NCBI GenBank assembly: GCA_020726505.1
Contig: JAHLEZ010000041.1
Span: 248,001 to 312,000, forward strand
Origin: Leptodontidium sp. MPI-SDFR-AT-0119
Lineage: Eukaryota > Ascomycota > Leotiomycetes > Helotiales > Leptodontidiaceae
Direction of reading: 5' to 3'
DNA: 64,000 bases
The notes beneath the pieces are model-generated. The model had not been told where the DNA came from, searched no databases, and worked only from the letters and a program-made list of their open reading frames with translations. The position numbers were made by a program, and so were the translations under genes. The stretch's first letter is position 1; every line of letters begins with the position of its first letter. Below, in pieces: positions 1 through 14,590 of the stretch.

Positions 1-782
1 GCGACAGAGTGGTATTCGTCGAAAGTTGGAGGGAGGAGAAGCAATCGGCAGATCATCTGGCGGACCTCTATTCGGAGCCGGTCAGTTTTTTGAAGATATT
101 GGAATGGATACTTACCTGTAGGAATGCGTAAGAGACCGGGTAGCTCGCTCTGCGTGCTGCTATCCATTGGTGTGGCGCGCGGTAGAATAGTTCTCCAGTT
201 GTCGGTAAGAGAATTGGAAGCTGAATCGAAGGCATCAGATGCACTCTGGTGGTTTGAAAATGGTGAAGTGGTAAGTTATAAATGTAATGCCCGGATGCTG
301 TTTACGAAGAACGTCGAAGATGAAGCTGGAGAAATGATTGGAAACAAAAGGGGAATGGAAGTCACAGACATGGCAAGTGCTCGAGCATCTCGAAAAGAGC
401 AGTTGCTTGGGAAAGAGCGGGCTTAAAGTTTCGTACTTTAATCTTGCATCACTAAATTATTGTCAAATGGAAGGAGCCTTCCAAGGGAAATATTTTTCAA
501 AGTATGTTCGTACTTTGACAAGATCTTGCTCTCTGCGCTGCTGTAGAAGGAGCTCCGAGATGCCATCCAAGTCTGAAACATGGGTGATATCAACCAATAC
601 CATCAATAAGTAAAGAACAATGGTGGCGGACATGTAGAGGACATTGAAGAAGTTGGGCGTGCCTTTTTGTTAGGAAGATATCGAGATCTATTGAAGTTCG
701 GAGAGCACAGGATCGCGAAGAAGATCAATTGTTCGAGAAATTTTAACTTGATTGATTGACTGAGAACGTGACTATCTCCTCC
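1..782. other. Intergenic, no gene recognised
   Basis: Short overlapping reading frames occur on the plus strand, up to about 100 codons, but none has a recognisable motif, a signal peptide or a convincing splice structure. The stretch is the 3' flank of the minus-strand gene that follows. Confidence 0.5.
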
Positions 783-2214
783 TCATAGAACATAGCAGAT
801 GTTGCAAGGACATATCTGCAAACAAGGGATAGAGGGAAGAACTGATGACGGTTGTTCAAGAGAGTCTGGTGCGGACACGAAACCGAGGGATTGGCCAAGA
901 CCATCTTCGGCAAAGATCTTGCTCCACCAAAGTCTAGACTTCTTCCCAACCTCATATTTATCATGTTTGCCAGCGATTTTCTTCAGCCTGTTCATTGCCA
1001 GTCCATATTTTTTCCATTCGAATGGCATGGAGCTTTTGTCGAAGCCCATGAGCTCTTCCTTGTATTTCTCCTTTGTGCGCTCTACAACCCTCAACTGAAG
1101 GGGGTGTTTCCATTGCCCCTCCACTCTAGCCCTGATTGTATTAAGCCATTCGACTGTCAACTGAGAAGGATAGAATCGCAAGAACTTGGTGCCTGTGTGG
1201 TGGAAGAGGGCCGCTGAGGGACGAAGGGAGCGTATAGTCTTCAACTCGAGGATTGCTTCGAAGTCTTGGTGGTTTTTAAACGCCACGCCGAGCCGCGCTG
1301 TTTCGAAAGCAGCCGTCCGGTGCAAATCTTCCAGTGTCCCTAAATGGGTTGGATCAAGCGGAACGCCCGTAATATGAATTGCTAGATTCAACAGCGCGAT
1401 GCATGGCGAGCTTTTGAGGATTCTGCCGAGGATTCGAGGAATGTTGACTTTTCCCATGAAGTTCAGGAATTCCCGCTTCACCTCGTCGGGTTCGCCCTTG
1501 AGGATAAAGTCGGCTCTTGGGGTGCCAGCAATGAACTTGACACATCCGAATTTAATCTCTGAGACTGGCATCACGAAATGGATGTGCTGGAATCTGCTGA
1601 AGACATGAGGCTCCATGTATCCGTCCAAGGTTGGAATTTCATATTCCAGACCATGCCTGCTTCTGCCTCCCCCCCATGTACGAGGTCCCCCTAACGGATT
1701 GTGTCGCCAAATACTCTTCCTTGGTATCTTCAGTTCTGGGTCCCCCGGGAGACTTGCGAAATCTGCCTCCAGGTGGTAGATGTCCTCTGCATGAACCAAA
1801 AGGGTGGTCTCTTGGTACAGCACCGAAACTGCACCTCGGTAGATTCCCTTGCAAGTCCAAAGGATATCAGTGCTATGCAAACGCTGATGTCCATTTTGTT
1901 CGGTTCGATGGTCGCGATCAAGATAAAAAAGTTTAGGAGGTTCGAGAACATATCGATAGATGATGCATCGTTGACTCCGTTGTTGGAGCTTGCGACTTTG
2001 GCCAGGCGATACTCCAGAATGGGGCTTCCAATTCTTCAGGGCTTAGAAGAATTGATTTGCCCTTGTCTTCCTCAAGTAGGGACTGTGGGGAACGCCTGTG
2101 TTTCTTGTTCTGGCATTGTGCCTCTTCTGGCGGGCTGACAGCCGCCCTTTTGACCACTTGCTGGCGAGTGCTGATTATGTTGTCGGCACAGGTCGCTCCG
2201 TTTTTGTCTTCCAT
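783..2214 (-). pseudogene. IYRY-type (F-box/2EXR-like) fungal protein, frame-broken near the N terminus
   Basis: The main open frame runs from about 2042 down to a stop at 783. Near its start it reads IYRYVLEPPKLFYLD, then ILWTCKGIYRGAVSVLYQ. This matches the common fungal pattern in which an 'IYRYaLe' helix is followed by 'iLrtCkqIyrEa..lLY', found in proteins whose N terminus is F-box-like. There is no in-frame ATG before this motif. The only good upstream ATG (2214) opens a different frame that ends near 1933 and contains a Lys/Arg-rich stretch and LLSPEELEAP, which resembles the leader of an F-box. No GT-AG pair of reasonable length joins the two frames. I therefore read this as a gene with a small indel (real or an assembly error). 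The C-terminal half, about 250 residues, has no motif I can name. The ligand or target is unknown. Confidence 0.5.
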
Positions 2215-3930
2215 GTTGCTTGCGTTAAGCAGCAGCGAAGTTACTTATGTAATATCAATACTAAGTGCTCCTCCGAAAGCTAAGGACGCCGAGGTCTTGA
2301 GCTATCCTTCAAATGAAGTAGTGGCACTATGTAGAGTGCAACTCTTGGGGCGAGTAACGACAATCTCGATAGGAATGTTTGTCGGCAGTCTGAAATAAGT
2401 TGGTTCTTGGAAGTTTTGCTTCGAGTTGGAGTACCTTTGGAGAAGTCTGTGGAAGGCCAGCCTACTTAGTGCCAAGACCGTCATGAGGTAGGCGCCATGT
2501 TGGCTCATAAGCGAGGAGGCTTGCTACCATAAACAAACCTACCGTCTGCTTTTCCGACCTCACTCTACCCATACCACACCCACTTGCTAAAGCTATCAGG
2601 CCATCAAGGTCGAGGCTTCCCAAACTTCTTTGTTTACTTCAGGGAGCGAACGCCTCGACGTACTTCATGTCACAAAATATACCGAACCAACGAATTGTGG
2701 CCAAGAATTTGACGCCGCCTTCGAGGATTTGAGAGGAATATAAAATCACAGTATCATTACCGATTTACTCTTTGCTCTTTTTTATTCCTGTCGATAGGAT
2801 TTTGCTCACTTCACAACCCTATTCTCCGACGTCTGCTTCAGCTCAGCATCAAAAAACTAGATGATGGAGCGAAACAGACTAGACCGCCCAGCCAATGCGC
2901 AATCAGACCCAGAGCTCATCACAATCAAGATCTCGTCTTGGCGGATGATTCTACTTCATCACCAAATTCTTCTAGTCTGCAAAATATCGAATCAAAATTG
3001 GAGCAAGACTTCGTTGCACTGCGGAAACCGCCTTCTGGGTTTGGCGTCGTCTAGCCCCATTACAAATACATGGCTCATTTATATTCGCACCCTGACTTCC
3101 AGGAACTCACCGGACATGAATGGATCTGTAAATAAGCTAGTTTGCTGTTAGATAACTCTGCGGAAAGTAGGTGACTATAGACGCTGGCCGAATCAAGACT
3201 GTGGTCATCAGTGGGCCCATGATCGAACTCTACTAATTCAGATCGGGTATAGCGAGAGCGCATTACACTCAAATCAATTCACTCCATCATCGGCACCAAT
3301 ATCTCCAAACCCCGGCACACAAATCCATTGCAGTGCAACACATTGACAAGGAAATCGCGTGTCGTCGAAGTCCACCTCCAAGCGACTGTTCAGCTTTGCA
3401 GAGTTTCGGACGAGGCTTGTGAAAGACGTTCTCGAATCATTGAAGTTCGCTGAACGGATTCCAGGAAATTTCTTTTCATTTTGAGAAGCTTTCAGAAGCT
3501 TTTAATTTGTATCGTACAGATGTCTCATGCATGACATATACAACGTGCATAGTTTTGAGACGAAACAAACTCTATTCTGACGTTCCGAGACGGCGCACCT
3601 GTCATGAAAAGTCTATTGACGATCTGACTCGGCAAAATCCTGCGAACTGTGTTTGGAAGTTTTGGATCCGTCAAATGTCCGTTGATCGAAGTATTTCTGG
3701 ATTCAAGGCGGGGGTTTGCAGAGAACGAGCAAAGAAAACGCATGTTCATACGTGCCAAACGAATGTTGGATTTCTCTCAAAAACACAGTTCCCTCGTATG
3801 CTCGCTAGAAAATATTTACAATATAGATTCAAAATCAATCTTATAAAGCCATCACTTACCATATGCCATTCAGGCCGCCAGCGACCACCTCCCCTCCCCA
3901 CCTCCCTCTCCCCCTCTCAACCACGTCACT
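2215..3930. other. Intergenic, possible relic coding traces near 2.7-3.15 kb
   Basis: A TATAAA box lies near 2738 and is followed by a CT-rich leader, as in an active fungal promoter. The 96-codon ORF at 2861-3151 has no recognised motif. A second frame across 2850-3150 reads in a protein-like way but lacks an ATG and is broken by a TAG near 3052. Nothing else is supported. Confidence 0.4.
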
Positions 3931-5318
3931 TCACATCATATCATGCATATTCCTATTATTAATCAACTCGGTCTTCTTCGCTAACCCTCCTCCGCTTCCA
4001 CTTCCCCTTCCAGTCCCAGGCAACACCCTCCTCTTCAAACCCAACACCTCGTCTCTCCTCATCTTCGCTGGTGGATCAACAGGAACCAAAACCGGACTAG
4101 GCGGTCCTTCAACGGCTGGTCTACCGGTCGGCCTCGGTGGTGCGGAAGCTTTCGGCGCAGCTGGTCCTGCACTAGGCTTTGGCTTCTCCGCAGGAGGAGC
4201 CGAAGGAGCTGGAGCTGTCCCGTTACCTGGAACGGCTGGCTGTGGAGCTTCCTTTGGCGCTTTTGGTCCACCAGCAGGCTTCGGTTTCTCGCCTGGTGGT
4301 GCTGGAGCAGTACCATTGCCTGGCGCAGCTGGTTTAGGGGCTGCGCTGGGCTTAGGAGTTTCTTTTGGTGCAGCTGAAGCTTGGGCTGTTCCGTTTCCTT
4401 TTCCAGCGCCTCCTGCTGGTTTTGGGGCTTTGGATGGCTTGGGTGCTGCTTTTGGTTCATTTGGTGGAGCAGCAGCGGTGCCATTTCCTGGTGCCGCAGC
4501 ACCAGGACCTTCTGGCTTGGGAGCTTCGCTTGGTTTAGCAGCTTCACCTGGCTCGGGACCTTCAGCGGGGTTTGGAGCTCCCTCTGCAGGCTTCGCAGCA
4601 CCCTCACCAGATTTTGGGGCTTCAGCTGGAGCAGCCGTCTCATTACCCTTTCCCTTCCCTTGATTGACGCCCTGCAGCGCACCGATCAAATCCACCAGTC
4701 CCAGTGCACCACCAGCATTCCCGCCCTTCGCAGCCCCAGCCTCTCCTTCTGGAGCCGCACCGGCAGTGTCCTTCTTCGCACCGCCCGCACCGGCACCCTG
4801 CAAAGCAGAAATAAGACCCGCGAGACCTTGTGCACCATTCCCATTCCCATTGCCTGCTCCTGCTCCCTTTGCAGGTTCGCCTCCAGCTACCGTCTCATTT
4901 CCCTTGCTGACTTCTGGTCCAGGGACAGTAATGCCACTTCCGTTGCCTTCGGCTGTCTCCCCCTCTTTCTTAGCTCCTTCTGCTCCTCCTTCGGCGGTAG
5001 CACCTTCTACACCATTGCCCTTTTCTTTGGCACCTGCTCCACCAGGTGGACCGATGTTGATTCCCGATTCCCCGCCTATGGATTGGCCCCCGTCTGGGAA
5101 TGTGGTTATGCCGGATTCGCCGCCGAGGTTAGTTACACCGCCTGGTTTAACTGTTTATTGTCAGATATGTATGTATGATTGTATTTTTATGATGACAGAT
5201 GGAGTGTTGGGAGGTGGGGAAACATACCTGTGATGCCAGTCTCTCTTTTGCTGAGGACTGGGATGGTGAAAGATTGAACACCGATGGCGAGTGAAGACAG
5301 GAGGATGAGAACTTTCAT
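3931..5318 (-). CDS. Secreted Ala/Pro/Gly/Lys-rich repeat protein
   Basis: Two exons (5318-5228 and 5150-3931) give 436 residues. The 77-base intron has GTATGT, a CTGAC branch and AACAG, and the phase was checked. The start MKVLILLSSLAIGVQS is a clear signal peptide, closely followed by a KR pair (LSKRE) that could be a Kex2 site. The rest is low complexity. It has two copies of a short hydrophobic element (GLAGLISALQG and GLVDLIGALQG), then Pro/Lys-rich spacers with four GNGTA elements and one GNETA, each also an N-glycosylation sequon. The tail is basic (LKRRVLPG). There is no catalytic domain. It could be a wall-associated glycoprotein, an effector-like protein or a processed precursor; the sequence does not decide. 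The long plus-strand ORF over the same bases is a shadow. Confidence 0.8.
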
Positions 5319-7134
5319 GATTACTAGAAGTGATGTCAAATCACTTCAAGTAAGTATCTAGAGAACGTAAGAGAAGGTGCAATGAATGACCAGCACTATG
5401 AATAACAATCTGAAGAGAATGAAAGATTGAGAAGAACGTCTCAAACGTAAACTCAAAGTCGAAAGTTGAAGAATGAAGGTAAGAAATAGAGGAAGGAAAG
5501 AAAGAAGATAAGATGATCCAGCACGTCTTCTCCTCAATTCCCCAGAAAACCAAGAGATCCCAAGAAACTGGGCGATGTTCCAGGTACTTCACTGATGTCC
5601 ATCCCCTGTGTTCTCTCCATGGTCTCACTCACTCCTTCTTGGCGGAAGAGTTTTCAAAACCAGAATGTGTCAAAAATAGAACCATTCTAGCACTTCGGGA
5701 GATGACCAGACTTTCCAGACGAGGCTCTAACACTTGGTATGGTACCAACAGAAGCAAAAGTCTTGTTTGTGGGAGATCTGGGGAAAGGTTATTTGGGCAT
5801 CTGTCTCTTTGTGGTGAGGTGCATGGTGCTGGGACTGTCTTGGCGGGTGGTGGTGGAACATGTTTTGTTTTGGTTTGTGGTAAGCGAGGAGGAAGGGGCT
5901 GTGTCCTTTGCACGTGCCGTTTGAGAATGGCTGTATCACGTGTCTGTTTGTGAGATGGGACGGTGGGTGTTTCTGGTATGGGATTTTCTTTTCTTTCTCG
6001 CGATATATTCCGTTATTGATTGCCTTGTTCTTTTCGGTTCGATCTAGTTTTGTTGCAGATGCTGTGATGGGGGCTAGGATGGTGGCAATTAATCAAGCTG
6101 CGCTTTGGCTAGTACATCGCAGGATCCGATGCTTGTTGAGAGGAAGTAAATCTTATCTTTGTATACCCCAAATATTCGTTTCACTATGTCACAAATTCTG
6201 TAATTCTGTCTATTTGAAATTTTCGCCGTTGAGGAGGTTCATCCGATGGCTTCCTCATCTTTTCTTGTACTTCCTTGCATTACAAACCATCCATTCACCA
6301 GTCAGTCCATTGATCAAAGATTTCGAACTAAGAGTCAAGCAACCTCAGGTTCGAACAATCTTTTTTACTTTGCGCAAGATCGAAGTCTCGACCCGAACTC
6401 GAGTGTAGTGTTCTATCAGTCTACTCTACTATATTTCAGTACATCGCCCTGCCTTGGTCATCGGGCCAGGCCACTAAACCTCTGAACAACCCCAGCATGT
6501 CGCCTAGTACGCCTTCGTACAGTCGTATGCATTTAAATATTTACTCCAAATTGAGTTTTTTTCTAGTCCGATTTATAATTCACTGTTACCCAGCCACCAA
6601 ACAATCATCTGCTCCAAACTTCACTGATTCTTGCCATCCCTCTTTTGTACCGAAGCACCTTAAAATAGCTCGAAAGTGGCGTCTCGTGCTCTGGGGAAGC
6701 GCGCGCGCAATCTCCTCTTCTGAGTCTTCTTCGTTCTCATTTCCTCACCTTTTCGACTCGCTGTTGAATCTCCGGTTCACTGGGATTCGATCGAGTTCCT
6801 CTTTATCGTCGCTCAATTCAACTGTACAGCCGATTGCAGAGTTGAAGCTTCCCTTCAGCACTATTCGGCACAGCCCATCTATCATCTGGAACACTCAACG
6901 CTGCGACGATGCACCACACGCTCAAGCCAAGTTAATTCTCATGATATTAGGCTACGAGGGCGTCACTGCGCTAGACTAGGTTGTTGAGAAGAACAAGAAA
7001 GGATTAATTATTAAACAAAATAAATGGCTTCACATGAAATTCCCGTCATCTGCCGGCATATTATAGTTTCCGCCACAGCAATAGCTGGCTAGCCTAGTCA
7101 GCTCTTTTGTTGACCCTCCCAATTCAATTTCCCC
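5319..7134. other. Intergenic, no gene recognised
   Basis: This is the promoter side of the secreted repeat protein and the 3' side of the catalase-peroxidase. Several plus-strand frames of 80-160 codons are open, but they show no family motif and no splice logic. Confidence 0.5.
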
Positions 7135-9818
<2,684 letters not shown>

Positions 9819-10329
9819 ACTGGGCAGTCTGCAAATAGGACCTCAGAGAGCCGGGTTGCAATCGGAGCCGGTTATGAAGGGGAACGTCGTGTCTTAACTC
9901 CTGTGACCAAGACGCGACCTTTATATCCAACTTCTGCACATGCTTACAACAACATCTAAGCTTACAGCCAAGAAGAGGAAAATCTCCCCAAATTCGTATA
10001 TGCATACAAACGCATGCCACCATTCGGTGCGTCCGCAGGCATTATACGAATCTGCATTTCATTGGACGCCACGAGGTCTCAATTTTTACCTTACAGCACT
10101 GTAGCAAGCATCAAGAGATCTCTTGGGCAATCTCCACCGCGCCGGCTCATGTGGACGCAGTGTACAAAAGTAAATGCTCCTGCAGGTACGCCAACGGCAA
10201 CTCCCCTAGGATTCATTAATTCCACCTCCCTACCGTCAGGGAATAGACAATACAAGAAACAGTGTGGAGGTCGCCCGGAGAATTAACGTGGGTCCATGGA
10301 GGCTGATTGAGAAAGTCCAAAGTTGGAGC

Positions 10330-10800
10330 GAGAAAATCGTACGACTATTATTCAATGTTAGGGAATATAGGCCCGAAATAAAAGTCCACATAAAAGCGAC
10401 ATGGGGTCCGCATTAATATTAGACCATTAAATTTAATAGAGAGTGCATTAAATTTAATAAGAAAATTAATGGTCCTTAAGCTTTAACCGTGAATTAAATG
10501 CCAAAACTAGACGCTAAACCCTTTTAGACCTTAGTTTTTAAAGGATCTACTTGTATTTATTTTGAACTTAATAATAAATTTAAATATAGGAATATAAAAA
10601 AATTAAGAAAGTATAAGTAAGTAAGATCTTATATTATTTATCATACTTAATAAACTTAAGTTATTCGACGATTTTTTTTTAACGATTTATGCCTCTTATT
10701 ACTTAATTTTAATCATCCTAAAATAAGGCTATTATCTCAAAGTAGTCTAGCGTATTCCTGAATTAATGGTCCCTTAGACTTTAATAATTAATGGAAAGCT
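10330..10800. other. AT-rich island
   Basis: The stretch is dominated by A and T (for example TTAAATTTAATA-type strings) while both flanks have ordinary composition. It has no long open frame on either strand. Such islands in ascomycetes are often old repeats mutated by RIP, but I cannot identify a parent element here. Confidence 0.5.
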
Positions 10801-10808
10801 TGGCGTTA

Positions 10809-10836
10809 ATTCCTTCATTCCTTCATTCCTTCATTA
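10809..10836. repeat. TTCCTTCA short tandem repeat
   Basis: About three copies of an eight-base TTCCTTCA-type unit lie at the right edge of the AT-rich island. Confidence 0.7.
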
Positions 10837-12912
10837 ACTTTTGCCCCTTCCCTAGTCTGCATGAGCAGGTAAGACTACAGAGACCCAGAATAGGAAGTGG
10901 CAGTATGAAGTGGCTTTTTTACTCTTCCGATATGCTTTGGAATTCTCCGCAGCTCCCGAACAATTTTGCTTATTCCTTGCCTCGGTCTCCTGAATCTCCA
11001 CAGTCGACCTTGGCAGTTGCAGTTGTTGTGTTGGCTCGGTTAGGCGGCTGAGTGCCTCATTCAATCAACCTCGTTCACCTCCCTCTACGAGTTTTCCATT
11101 GGCATCCAGGCTTTCTGAGGTAAAGCTGCTGCAACTTGAACGATATCTCTGTCAAATCTTCCAGAGCCCTCTCGAGTCTCGATCCTCAGAGTGCCACGCT
11201 TTCGTGTCTGACGAGAACTCTCTTCAATAGTCGCACTAACTTGCTTTTGCAGCCACAACACGCCACAATCGAGTTAAGACAGCGCATAATTGGGGGTTCA
11301 GCCCTGCGTCTCAAAAGTTTAAAACTACCAATATGCCAAGCTTCAAAATCGGTTTTCGTGAAAGGGAATTTCCCTCAGACATGTCTCGATTCGGTACGAA
11401 ATATTGATGCGTACTACTCTCCGTTCTGGCATTTGCTCCGCAACGCTTCTTGGTACCCAAATAATCCAACCTCTGAGTTCCTACATGGTTGTACCGCAAC
11501 AGCCTCGTTTCACAGTCAACTTTGCTCCAGACAATTGTCTACGAATCATCAGATATCTCTTTGCTATGTGGATACCTTCTGTCATGATTTATTTATCAGA
11601 CTATCAGTCACTAATAGGATTTATGTTCTTCTGTTTTCCGTTCAGCACTTTCCATCCGATCGAATTTCAAGAGCATGCCACTCCGTTCGTAGGCATTCAC
11701 AGAGACCCAACGGATTGTGTCGGCGACCCTATTTTCTTCTCACGTCATATCTTACCCATTGCCATCAATAAGCGACCGTGAGGAGACACAACATCAACAC
11801 ACCCACTTCTCTTAACGCCCTCCCCATCATCACCCCACCTTTCCCTCCAAGCCACAGCATTTCCAAATCAATGGCTCTTCACTGCCATCCAACGCACGAC
11901 TCTCTCCAATAACGTCCAGCAATCAAAATCGCTAAATTTTGTCCTTGGTTCTCATACAACTTCCATGTCAATATGGCAGCACCCCGCTTACTAGCTGTTT
12001 TTCAGCTGTCATCTTTACTTCCCCTCTTCCCAAGCCCAATCTGCATCCAAACCACGACTCCCCGACCCCGAAGCACGACATCTGCGTCCGAAACTTTGCA
12101 TCCGAGCTTCCGAAGGTCGGCTCCTCCATTCCAAACCCTTTCCTCTTGAATTCCAAATTACCCCGCTTCGATCCCCCGCACCGCGGATTGAATGCGCTGC
12201 GGGGTGGCGCTATGTTATGGCTTTCGATTTTTTGGGGATATTTTTCTGCATGGACGTGAGCTAGACGGACAGGACATGAAATATCACAAGATCCACAAAT
12301 AGTGGCCTGAGGTGACAATTTCAATTGTTGTTCTAGCCAAAATATCGTGACGTCTTCCCCTGCCTCACTCCGCATCTATGCTATTTTGACGGCTCATCAG
12401 CTACCGAGAACCGTCTCCCTTGCGCGCTCCTCGAACCTAGTGGAACAATGCGTCTGCTACACTGCGATAATAATGGCGACCTTGGCCTGACCGAGTCCTT
12501 TGAGAACGACATACCGAAGTATGCTATACTTTCACATTAGGTGGAGAACGAACGAGGTCACTTTGGCAGATCTGACGAACGGTAAGGGCAAGCCTTATTC
12601 TGAATGAAAAGTTGCAATAATAGTTATTGGGGTCTTTGCTGGACTTGTCGTTGCCCATATTAGCAGCGGACTCGAACTTGGCGGTTTGTAGGGGAGGAAA
12701 GTGTGTTGCGTAGGCAAGGAGGATAATGAAAGACGACGACGAAGGAGAGTGTCCGGAGGAAGTTGGTTTGAAGGAGTTTGAGGATTGGAGGAGCGATCCG
12801 GACCAACCTTCAGCCGACTAGAGGCATGTTGCGGAAGCCCGCTTCAACCCTTGATTCAGATATCGCCATAGCGTCATGCCCCCTTCATTATAGACTCGTA
12901 TTCTTGCCTATT

Positions 12913-13649
12913 CTATCTTCTTTCCAAGGTTCGGCAACTGATGTGGAACACTTCTGATTTGACAACTCCTTCCAAAGCCTTGATTGAATCCAAACTCTCC
13001 TTGAATGCCTCTGTCTCTTGAAATTTCTGGGAAGCGACAACACTAGGCCAACCGATGAGCGCCTGAAGAACGGATCCAGTTTGTCCTTCGTCCCCCCCTC
13101 TCACTGGGAAATTATTCTCCACGCCCCAGCCGATATTCAAACCCTTGACATCGGTACATTCACCGTGGCTCTTCTCTAGAATTTGCTGGATTCTTGCGGC
13201 AGTTGCATCTTTTCTACCCGGTGAGAAATCTGAGGGGAAGTATGCGATGATGACCTGCGTCACAGGAGAGCGCAGAACTGCAGGCGGAAATGGCTTGAAG
13301 ATAACGTGATTCGTAAACTCGCCATGGGTCAAGATGGTTGGCAGGTCCTTTACGGCTTCTCCGCCGAACCTAATAAATGATTTTAGTGTCCTTCAGTACT
13401 CGAGATGGAAGGGGTTTGTATTTACGTTTTGGCGAATGTTGCGTGATGCTCGAGCGAGTCCCAGTCGAAAAAGGCCCAGATTCTTAACGGATTCTCAATC
13501 TCGAGGCCAAAATAAACCTGATGTGGACCTGTTGGTGCAGCAATGACTGAATTCCAAGCTCCAAATAGGACCTGACCTTCTTGGGTGGTTTCGTCCATGA
13601 TATTGAGTCCGGGTTTAACGCCCATAAGGCCGACCTCGGTAACGGTCAT
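12913..13649 (-). CDS. ABM-like dimeric alpha/beta-barrel protein
   Basis: Two exons (13649-13426 and 13369-12913) joined across a 56-base intron give 226 residues, with the phase checked. The N-terminal half reads MTVTEVGLMGVKPGLNI, a glutamine/glutamate-rich turn, YFGLEIENPLRIWAFFDWDSLEHHATFAKT. The second half repeats this plan (QVIIAYFP then WPSVVASQKFQETEAFKESL). Two units of beta-strand, 'W.s.e.h..f' helix and strand fit a tandem ABM (antibiotic biosynthesis monooxygenase-like) ferredoxin-fold protein. Many such fungal proteins have no assigned reaction, and no metal or cofactor motif is seen here. Start choice: the ATG at 13649 is the first in frame and begins at the expected first strand. 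It stands alone, with no operon-like neighbours. Confidence 0.75.
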
Positions 13650-14340
13650 TCTGAAGTTTCTTTCTGCTCAACAAAATTATGATTTAGCGGGGTGTGCTCA
13701 AAAATGTGTGCGATTTGAGGATGTAGAGTCACCCAGAAGAATAAAAGATTCTGATAGCTTTATAGTAAACAGTTTGAGGTGGATTAAGCTGAAAAGTACG
13801 TAGCCCATGTTAACTTTGTAGGGCGGCATTGCTTTGGCTAAATGATTATTTCTAGCTGCCTAAGCCAAGGTTTCCAGGCAGCAAGATATAGAACACAATG
13901 ATGTGATTTCTGGTGCCTGATGCTCCTACTAGTGTGCTTATTAGGTGGTTGGTAAAAATCACGGTTAAAATCATCCGCTTAATTACTGCTCAATGCGGTT
14001 GCCTTAGCTTTACAAAGAACTCTTTGATATGTTCACCATGGCGCTGCCCATCGTTCGTGCTCGCATATCCCATAGACTGGGAGAACTAACAAAATTAGGC
14101 GAGAAAAGGATTTCGGCCAATCAGAGAGGTGGGTTCCTCAGATTTGGAGTAAGTTCATTAGCAAGGTGTTGCTCCAGGGCTCGCTTCAGGGCACTATACG
14201 CTAAGCTGACACCCTCAGGCTTGAAGTACAGCGCAACTACAGGCATCTCAGGTGCCCGACTTTTGGTCTTTGAAGGGTGCGCATACATTAGTTCATGGGA
14301 TAAGCGTCGTCCCAAACCGAAGATCTAACGGCTGGTTTGA
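13650..14340. other. Intergenic; short coding-like trace
   Basis: On the minus strand at about 14121-14280 a short frame reads MPVVALYFKPEGVSLAYSAL, with helix-like composition and a stop. It has no recognised family and no partner exons. Confidence 0.3.
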
Positions 14341-14344
14341 GTCT

Positions 14345-14590
14345 TTCCTCCCATCACATCACATAAAACCTCCCACCCCTCCCCCCGCCCCGCGCAACCG
14401 AAGCAGCAACAATAGCTCCCACACCCACAGTCAAGCCAACAGAATTTCCAATCTGAGCTACAGTGTTGAATACACCGCCTGCGAGAGAATGTTTCGTGGG
14501 TGGGAAGGAGGATGTTGTTATTAGGTTGGAGATTGTAGACGACTTTTCTGGGGGGAGGTTGGTGGTTGGTTAGCTTTGCTTCGTAGGATA
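14345..14590 (-). pseudogene. Fragment of an MFS (DHA2-type) drug transporter
   Basis: The minus strand reads NLITTSSFPPTKHSLAGGVF and then NTVAQIGNSVGLTVGVGAIV. This is the characteristic late-transmembrane segment of fungal DHA2 multidrug transporters, where '(s)LAGGvfNTvaQiGnSvGLa' is conserved. Neither the N-terminal helices nor a proper C terminus is found: the upstream DNA is a G/purine-rich low-complexity stretch and the downstream frame runs into Gly repeats. It is best read as a relic about 80 codons long. It is not the same copy as the intact MFS genes elsewhere in the window. Confidence 0.6.

Larger units (their letters stand above)
9819..12912. other. Long intergenic region with an AT-rich core
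   Basis: About 3.1 kb without a supported gene. The core (10330-10800) is strongly AT-rich and is annotated separately. The frames at 11136-11781 and 11939-12375 are open on one or both strands but carry no motif. I see no transposase, reverse transcriptase or terminal repeats. Confidence 0.5.

Noticed and set aside
2861..3151. A 96-codon ORF after a TATA box
   Set aside because: No motif, and a competing frame looks more protein-like but is broken. Not enough to call a gene.
3863..4663. A 266-codon plus-strand ORF rich in Gly/Ala/Pro
   Set aside because: It is the antisense of the secreted repeat protein. The minus strand has the signal peptide, the intron and the sequons.
6340..6365. Possible tRNA B box (GGTTCGAAC)
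   Set aside because: No A box at the right distance and no cloverleaf arms. The similar match near 27390 on the minus strand fails too.
11136..11781. Two overlapping plus-strand ORFs of 211 and 125 codons
   Set aside because: No motif, no splice logic and no conservation clue; the region is pyrimidine-rich, which keeps frames open by chance.
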